From the NCBI GenBank assembly GCA_903887095.1, contig CAISOQ010000024.1:1-12521 (forward strand): a stretch of DNA of 12,521 nt. The letters are read 5' to 3'. The translations under genes and the position numbers were made by a program. The stretch is from an uncultured Flavobacteriia bacterium. Lineage in GTDB: Bacteria > Bacteroidota > Bacteroidia > Flavobacteriales_D > Crocinitomicaceae. Within the stretch, counting starts at the first letter, position 1. Each line of letters starts with the position of its first letter. The notes below the pieces were generated by a model. That model was not told where the DNA came from. It saw nothing but the letters and a program-made list of their open reading frames with translations, and searched no databases. Shown piece after piece: positions 7,662 to 12,521 of this stretch.

Positions 7662-7691
7662 ATCGATTGTTGAACAGGAAATTTTAGAAAA

Positions 7692-8138
7692 ATGGAAGTA
7701 ATTCTGAAGAAAAACGTAGACAAATTAGGCTACACAAATGAAATAGTAAATGTTAAGCCTGGATACGGTCGTAACTTTTTGATCCCTCAAGGGTATGCTA
7801 TTTTGGCTACAGCTTCTGCGAAAAAAGCGCACGAGGAAGTAATGCGTCAAAAAGCACACAAAGAGACTAAATTGCTTGCTGAAGCGCAAGAATTGGCAAC
7901 AAAACTTGAAGCGATTACAGTAACAATCGTAACGAAAGCAGGTGAAAACGGAAAGATTTTTGGTTCTGTGAACACTGTACAGTTGTCTGAAGCATTGAAA
8001 AAAGAAGGTTTTGATATCGATCGTAAATCTTTGAAAATCAAAGATGAGCCAATTAAAGAAGTTGGAACTTTTGAAGCTGAAGCACACCTACACAAAGGTG
8101 TTAAGCCAGTATTTAAATTCGAAGTTGTTGGTGAATAA
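7692..8138 (+). CDS. rplI: 50S ribosomal protein bL9
   Basis: This 148-residue large-subunit protein binds 23S rRNA near the base of the L1 stalk. It has the two-domain L9 build. The N-terminal domain carries the family signature around GYTNEIVNVKPGYGRNFLIP (13-32). A long, charged connecting helix spans about 42-75, and the C-terminal domain begins with GKIFGSVN (87-94). Length equals the usual family length. It is the last gene of rpsF-rpsR-rplI and is followed within 30 bases by a strong terminator. AGGAA at 7676-7680 lies 11 bases before the ATG, the only Shine-Dalgarno-like site in this operon, and it is spaced rather far from the start. Confidence 0.98.
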   Translation: MEVILKKNVDKLGYTNEIVNVKPGYGRNFLIPQGYAILATASAKKAHEEVMRQKAHKETKLLAEAQELATKLEAITVTIVTKAGENGKIFGSVNTVQLSEALKKEGFDIDRKSLKIKDEPIKEVGTFEAEAHLHKGVKPVFKFEVVGE

Positions 8139-8164
8139 TTTTCATCGCAAAGTATATTGAAAAG

Positions 8165-8192
8165 ATCCCGGACTTAGTTCGGGATTTTTTTT
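8165..8192 (+). terminator. Rho-independent terminator after rplI
   Basis: ATCCCG (8165-8170) pairs with CGGGAT (8180-8185), and the stem extends inward by GAC/GTT (one G-U pair) to a TTA loop, about nine pairs in all. A run of eight T residues (8185-8192) follows. It ends the ribosomal operon 27 bases after the rplI stop and separates it from the importer operon. Confidence 0.92.
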
Positions 8193-8195
8193 GCT

Positions 8196-8203
8196 TAAAT
8201 TTG
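8196..8203 (+). promoter_or_regulatory. Candidate -7 box of the importer operon
   Basis: TAAATTTG matches TAnnTTTG and lies only four bases after the T run of the rplI terminator. No clear TTG lies 17-23 bases upstream, where the terminator stem sits. Transcription would begin near 8210, almost on the first ATG (8214), so the second in-frame ATG at 8229 would be the better-placed start if this promoter is used. Confidence 0.4.
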
Positions 8204-8213
8204 AACGATTTCG

Positions 8214-9323
8214 ATGACTAAACGAAGAATGAAAGTCCTTTTCCACTTATTAATAATCTTCCTTTTTGTTTCTTGTAACAATGAAAATCAAAAAGACCAA
8301 GCATCGACGGACACAGTAAAAATGTCCTATGCTGAGTCGCTTTCGATTCAACAATTAGCGGAAGGCACAAGGGTGGTCATTACAGATCCTGACAATCGAA
8401 ACCAGTGGAAGTTTATTCTACATCCAACACAACCAATTCACAAGAACAACGATGAAGTTTGGATTAAAACACCCATTCAATCGATTATTGCACTGAGCGG
8501 AACAGACATAGGCATGTTGTCCAAATTAGACGGCGTCTCACTCATTAAAGGAGTTGCAAATTCTAAGTACATCTTTTCGAAAGAACTCAAGAAGTTTGTC
8601 AAATTTGGAAAGGTAAGTTCATTCGGAGGAGACGAATCGGTTTCATTTGAAAAAATTGTTCAATGTAAGTCGAGTGTTTTGACCTATAGCTGTTTTGGCA
8701 AGGAATTTCCTCACACCGATCAATTACAACAAGCGGGTACAATTTGTATACCTGTCTTCGATTGGAAAGAAGTTCACCCGTTAGGTAAAGCGGAATGGAT
8801 CAAACTGTATGGCTGTTTAACAGGAAAAACGGAACAAGCAGAAAGCTACTTCGTGTCGATTGAGTCAGATTACCAGCGACTTGTGAAATTATCCAATAAT
8901 TACTCCAAAAAACCAAGTGTATTGAGCGGAAACATGACAGGCGATATTTGGTTTTGTCCGGCTGGAGAAAGTTATTTCGCAAAACTTATCCGAGATGCAG
9001 GTGCCAATTACAAGTACCAATCAACCAAAGGAACAGGAAGTCTTTCACTCTCCTTGGAAAAAATTACTTCAGAAAATAAAGAGGCAGCATTCTGGATCAA
9101 TCCAGGGATTGCCAAAATCACTGATTTAATTTCCTCCAACCCAAAAGCTAGCTTTTTCAGTGCCTACAAGAAGCGAAGTATTTATTGTTACTCAGCGAAT
9201 ATGAATAAATACTGGGAATTAGCCGCTATTGAACCAAATCACGTGCTTTCGGATCTGATCCACATCTTTCATCCGGATTTAAAAACAAAACATCCTTTGT
9301 ATTTTTATGCGCAATTAAATTAA
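8214..9323 (+). CDS. ABC importer substrate-binding lipoprotein (BtuF/FecB-like)
   Basis: This is the solute-binding component of a type II ABC importer for an iron chelate, heme or corrinoid, anchored to the membrane in the periplasm. Residues 1-21 form a lipoprotein signal: a basic start, a hydrophobic core HLLIIFLF and a lipobox ending VSC with Cys21. The mature part follows the two-lobed TroA-like fold. Bacteroidota members share HPLGKAEWIK (188-197), at the linker between lobes, and a segment like GDIWFCPAGESYFAKLI (243-259). Length (369) is normal. An in-frame ATG at 8229 would give a 364-residue protein with an equally good signal peptide; the first ATG is kept, but the choice is open. 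Its stop shares a base with the permease start (TAATG), so the genes are translationally coupled. The substrate cannot be read from the sequence. Confidence 0.88.
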   Translation: MTKRRMKVLFHLLIIFLFVSCNNENQKDQASTDTVKMSYAESLSIQQLAEGTRVVITDPDNRNQWKFILHPTQPIHKNNDEVWIKTPIQSIIALSGTDIGMLSKLDGVSLIKGVANSKYIFSKELKKFVKFGKVSSFGGDESVSFEKIVQCKSSVLTYSCFGKEFPHTDQLQQAGTICIPVFDWKEVHPLGKAEWIKLYGCLTGKTEQAESYFVSIESDYQRLVKLSNNYSKKPSVLSGNMTGDIWFCPAGESYFAKLIRDAGANYKYQSTKGTGSLSLSLEKITSENKEAAFWINPGIAKITDLISSNPKASFFSAYKKRSIYCYSANMNKYWELAAIEPNHVLSDLIHIFHPDLKTKHPLYFYAQLN

Positions 9324-10321
9324 TGACATCGACGAAGAGACATAGCATACTATTCATTGGACTTTCAATTTCATTGTTGATTTTCATTTTACTGCATCTT
9401 TTTTCCGGACAATTAAAAATCACTCTAAACGATTTTTGGCAATCTATTTTTGATTTTGACAAGTCAAATACATCGCAACTGATTGCCCGAGAATTCAGGT
9501 TGCCAAGAATGTTTAGCGCACTTCTAGCCGGCGCCGGACTGTCCCTTGCTGGTTTGCTCATGCAGACATTGTTTAACAATCCACTCGCCGGACCCTATGT
9601 GTTGGGCATCAATACAGGTTCAAGTTTATTCGTTGCAGCAAGCATGATGACAGGTTTCAGTTTTTTCGTAACGGATGCTGGATTGCTTTTAACGGCTGTC
9701 ACGGGTGCAACAATTTTTGGATTTATCATTCTTGGATTTTCACTATTTGTTCGCTCTCATGTTGCCCTTTTGCTTATTGGACTGATGTTAGGCAGTTTTA
9801 CGGGAGCAATCATAACAGCAATTCAAGCAACAACATCCGCACAGCAATTGAAAGCCTTTACAATGTGGACGATGGGTTCACTGCAACAAACACGCTTTGA
9901 TCAATTGCCTGTTTTCCTCTTTATTTTTGCTGCAGCTTTGATGCTCACTCTGTTTTTAATCAAACCGTTGAATGCACTTGTTTTAGGCGAACGATCCACT
10001 GAAATACTGGGATTCAACCTCAAACGATTACGCATCTTAACAATCTTAGCAACAGCCATTTTAACTGGAGTAATAACAGCGTTTTGTGGACCAATCGCAT
10101 TTGTTGGCTTAGCAGTTCCAAACATTACTAAAATGCTTTTCAAAACTACTTCACATCACATATTGCTTTTTGGAACCATGCTACTAGGATCATTGTTTCT
10201 GCTTTTTGTAGATTCGATCATTCAGCTGTGTGAAAGTCATTTCCTACTGCCGCTCAATGCCTTTACTAGTATTATCGGAGCTCCAATTATCATTTTCATC
10301 ATTTTTAAACGAATGGCATGA
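9323..10321 (+). CDS. FecCD/BtuC-family ABC transporter permease
   Basis: This 332-residue inner-membrane permease probably works as a homodimer moving the chelate delivered by the lipoprotein. It is strongly hydrophobic, with roughly nine or ten membrane segments, the first at about 9-28. Family hallmarks are FRLPRMFSALLAGAGLSLAG (58-77), then NNPLAGPYVLGINTG (85-99), and the cytoplasmic coupling region ALVLGERSTEILGFN (218-232) that contacts the ATPase. The late motif GPIAFVGLAVPN (256-267) usually reads VPH in relatives; here His is replaced by Asn267. The start overlaps the lipoprotein stop by one base, and the stop overlaps the ATPase start (ATGA). The TonB-dependent outer-membrane receptor that normally feeds such a system is not in the window. 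Confidence 0.95.
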   Translation: MTSTKRHSILFIGLSISLLIFILLHLFSGQLKITLNDFWQSIFDFDKSNTSQLIAREFRLPRMFSALLAGAGLSLAGLLMQTLFNNPLAGPYVLGINTGSSLFVAASMMTGFSFFVTDAGLLLTAVTGATIFGFIILGFSLFVRSHVALLLIGLMLGSFTGAIITAIQATTSAQQLKAFTMWTMGSLQQTRFDQLPVFLFIFAAALMLTLFLIKPLNALVLGERSTEILGFNLKRLRILTILATAILTGVITAFCGPIAFVGLAVPNITKMLFKTTSHHILLFGTMLLGSLFLLFVDSIIQLCESHFLLPLNAFTSIIGAPIIIFIIFKRMA

Positions 10322-11031
10322 TTGATATAAGAGCTGGAAAAATTGGTTATAAAAAGGTACTTCTTGAAATTGAGAATTTACACCTTCCGTCCGGCAGTAT
10401 TCACGCCTTAATTGGCGCAAATGGCGCAGGAAAATCGACTTTACTGAACACCCTTACCGGAAAAACCAAGTTGTTTGAAGGAGAAATTTCAATTGCTGAA
10501 AGGAATTTGAACACTGTTTCAGAGAGAGAACGCTCCCGCTTAATCGCTTTTGTAGAATCTTCTTTTTCTGGTGTGCAATACCTTCGACTTGAGGACTATG
10601 TTTTATTAGGAAGATCTCCTTATACCGATGCTTTTGGGAGGAACACTAAAGAAGATAAAAAAATTGCTAATGATGCAATCTCACTTTTTGGATTAGACAG
10701 CTACTGTAACACAGACACATCAGAACTGAGCGATGGTGAAAGACAACTTGCAGCTATTGCGAGAGCCATTACTCAAGATACGCCCGTAATATTATTGGAT
10801 GAGCCAACCGCTTTTCTTGACTACGGAAATAGAAAAACGCTGATTGCAGAGTTGAACAAAATTGCCATTGAAAAAAACAAGTGTATCCTTTTCTCTACGC
10901 ATGATATTGACCTTTGCATTGAAGAAAAAATACCTGTATTGTTAATTGAACAGGCTACTAAACAATTGATTCAAAAGAATGAATTAATGACCAAAGCGGA
11001 AATCCTACTCAAGGGATTCAACTTAAAATGA
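10318..11031 (+). CDS. ABC transporter ATP-binding protein (FecE/BtuD-like)
   Basis: This 237-residue cytoplasmic ATPase drives the importer. Visible motifs are Walker A GANGAGKST (33-41), signature LSDGERQ (137-143), Walker B VILLDEP (157-163), D-loop FLD (166-168) and the switch His195 in STHD. The segment YVLLGRSPYTDAFGR (94-108) is typical of the iron-chelate/B12 ATPase family. Where the Q-loop glutamine is expected, the sequence reads FVESSF (78-83), so the usual Gln appears to be replaced by Glu80 or a neighbour. I recall departures at this site in Bacteroidota homologues, so it need not be inactivating. It is the last gene of the three-gene operon. Only 21 bases separate it from the convergent kinase gene, with no clear terminator between them. 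Confidence 0.94.
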   Translation: MIDIRAGKIGYKKVLLEIENLHLPSGSIHALIGANGAGKSTLLNTLTGKTKLFEGEISIAERNLNTVSERERSRLIAFVESSFSGVQYLRLEDYVLLGRSPYTDAFGRNTKEDKKIANDAISLFGLDSYCNTDTSELSDGERQLAAIARAITQDTPVILLDEPTAFLDYGNRKTLIAELNKIAIEKNKCILFSTHDIDLCIEEKIPVLLIEQATKQLIQKNELMTKAEILLKGFNLK

Positions 11032-11052
11032 GTGTAGTGTAAAAATTAGTCG

Positions 11053-12521
11053 TTAGGCTACTTCCCTTTTCAAATCCGTTAAAAGATCATCCATTTGATC
11101 TACTATTTCAGGCAATTTTGAGATAATTTTTTCTGCTTTTTTGAAAACCCCATCACGCTCCTTGGTTTGCTCAATTTCCATGCACAACTGCGCCATTGCA
11201 TTTAACCCAACCATCTGAAAACTTGGTTTCAACTTATGAATATTCGCTTTCAGATCCACTTCGTCTTCTTTTGCCACGATTTTCTTTAAGTCAATTTCTT
11301 CCTCTTTAATTAATTTGATCAACTCCCTTAATGTAGCATCTATCAGGGCAGGCTTGAAGCCAGTAAATGTTTTAAGCGTCTCGACATTTACCTTTTCATT
11401 TTTAAGATCAATTGATTTATTGACTGGCACTAATAATTTCTCAATTTTACGAAATAAATCTTCAGGCAAAAATGGCTTGGAAAGATAGTCACTCGCACCA
11501 CACTTCATGCACTTCTCAATTTCTTTGTCAATGGCATTTGCCGTAAGTGCAAGAATTGGAAGGTCTGCAAAAGATGGTTCAGACCGAATGATCTTCATGG
11601 TTTGATACCCATCCAATACTGGCATTTGTATATCCATCAATACAATGTCAAAATGCTCCTTATCTAGCTTATCCAAACCAATTTTGCCGTTGTCTGCAAC
11701 CACAATTACTGCCTTCAATTCTTCAAGTAGGTCTTTTGTAACCAACTGATTGATATAATTATCTTCGATAAGTAGCACCTTTTTATTTGCTATCAATTCG
11801 AAAGCAGAATCTTGTTTTTCTTCCGAAGCAATAAATTCATTAGATGGCTTCTTAAATTTTAGTCGCACCCTGAATTCAGTGCCTTCATTTTCAACTGAAC
11901 TTAATTGAAGAGTACCGTTTTGCAAATCAATTAATTTCTTTACAATCGTTAGACCCAGACCGGTACCACCAAATTTTCTTGTCGTTGAACTTTCAGCCTG
12001 TGTAAACGCGTCAAAAATCTTTTCCTGGACCTCAGGCTTCATCCCTACTCCGGTATCTTTTACATATATGTCCAATTCAGCAAATTCATCCTCTGTTGAA
12101 TTATCTATCTTCTCTACACCCAAAAGCACTTCTCCTTCGAAGGTGAATTTCAATGAATTCCCAATTAAATTATAAAGTATCTGATTTAGAATAACAGGAT
12201 CACCAATTAATATATCAGGAATGTCGTCACTAAATTTGTACGAAATTTTTACACCACGTTCAACGGCTTTCAGCTCCATCACAGAGGTAATAGACCTAAT
12301 TAATTCCTTGAAATTAAATTCAATCGCATTGATGTCCATCTTTCCTGAATCGATCTTAGAAAGATCAAGGATATCATTTATGATTCCCATTAATTGGTCG
12401 GAAGAAGTAGAGATTGCACGAATGTAAGATTGCTGTTTCTCATTTAATTTCGTGCGCTCAAGCAATTTAACAATGCCCACAATTCCATTGAGTGGTGTGC
12501 GTATTTCATGGCTCATATTTG
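11053..12521 (-). CDS. Hybrid sensor histidine kinase with receiver and HPt domains (partial)
   Basis: This is the C-terminal part of a phosphorelay sensor kinase; the N-terminal sensory portion lies beyond the right edge. The apparent first residue, the Met of MSHEIRTPLNG, is internal: the preceding codon is Asn and the next partial codon fits Ala, matching the common ANMSHEIRTP H-box. Numbering from that Met, the phospho-accepting His is residue 3. The HATPase domain shows the N box around Asn120, DTGVGM (154-159), a phenylalanine box (168-171) and GGTGLG (183-188). A receiver domain (about 246-362) has Glu251/Asp252, phospho-acceptor Asp295, Thr325 and Lys347. A C-terminal HPt domain (about 375-487) has His427 in HKLKPSF. 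Phosphate would pass His3, Asp295, His427, then a separate response regulator not seen here. The input signal is unknown. Confidence 0.95.
   Translation of the reverse strand, partial: NMSHEIRTPLNGIVGIVKLLERTKLNEKQQSYIRAISTSSDQLMGIINDILDLSKIDSGKMDINAIEFNFKELIRSITSVMELKAVERGVKISYKFSDDIPDILIGDPVILNQILYNLIGNSLKFTFEGEVLLGVEKIDNSTEDEFAELDIYVKDTGVGMKPEVQEKIFDAFTQAESSTTRKFGGTGLGLTIVKKLIDLQNGTLQLSSVENEGTEFRVRLKFKKPSNEFIASEEKQDSAFELIANKKVLLIEDNYINQLVTKDLLEELKAVIVVADNGKIGLDKLDKEHFDIVLMDIQMPVLDGYQTMKIIRSEPSFADLPILALTANAIDKEIEKCMKCGASDYLSKPFLPEDLFRKIEKLLVPVNKSIDLKNEKVNVETLKTFTGFKPALIDATLRELIKLIKEEEIDLKKIVAKEDEVDLKANIHKLKPSFQMVGLNAMAQLCMEIEQTKERDGVFKKAEKIISKLPEIVDQMDDLLTDLKREVA

Noticed and set aside
9226..9579. 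Minus-strand open frame of 117 codons across the lipoprotein/permease junction
   Set aside because: It lies over two well-supported overlapping genes and has no recognisable domains.
12514..12516. ATG at the start of MSHEIRTPLNG as the kinase start codon
   Set aside because: The upstream codon is Asn and the partial codon before it fits Ala, giving the usual internal ANMSHEIRTP motif; the gene continues beyond the window.
1..12521. CRISPR arrays, tRNA or rRNA genes, insertion sequences
   Set aside because: No regularly spaced repeats, no cloverleaf-like or rRNA-like sequence, and no transposase or terminal repeats with target duplications were seen.

Overview
The window looks like a chromosomal segment of a Bacteroidota bacterium, most likely in the Flavobacteriia. 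The evidence is sequence-internal. Several transcription units are preceded by the phylum's TAnnTTTG -7 box, start codons lack convincing Shine-Dalgarno sites, a mitochondrial-type aconitase of 755 residues sits beside an AcnB-type enzyme, and rpsF-rpsR-rplI occur as a compact cluster. A family such as Crocinitomicaceae is possible, but the window cannot prove it.

Layout, left to right. Positions 1-298 hold no gene but contain a long imperfect inverted repeat. A mitochondrial-type aconitase gene (minus strand) fills 299-2566. A roughly 0.5 kb non-coding stretch then separates it from a two-gene toxin-antitoxin-like module on the plus strand (DUF6364-like antitoxin, PIN-domain toxin), whose promoter overlaps direct and inverted repeats that look like an autoregulatory operator. 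A symmetric hairpin terminator lies between the toxin gene and the convergent acnB gene (minus strand). Both aconitases are read in the same direction, and the toxin-antitoxin module sits between them in the opposite direction.

Beyond acnB, a 319-bp divergent intergenic region carries the acnB upstream region and a very good promoter for the ribosomal protein operon rpsF-rpsR-rplI, whose short leader can form a hairpin that may be an S6:S18 binding site. After the rplI terminator comes a tightly overlapping three-gene importer operon: a lipoprotein substrate-binding protein, a FecCD/BtuC-type permease and a FecE/BtuD-type ATPase. It probably brings in an iron chelate, heme or a corrinoid. The right edge holds the C-terminal part of a hybrid histidine kinase (HisKA, HATPase, receiver, HPt), convergent with the importer and cut by the window end.

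Most of the window is housekeeping sequence: TCA cycle, ribosome, metal-chelate uptake and signalling. I found no clear new system. The least ordinary parts are the AT-rich toxin-antitoxin module with its repeat-bearing promoter, the inverted repeats near the left edge, the rpsF leader, and the importer ATPase that lacks the usual Q-loop glutamine.
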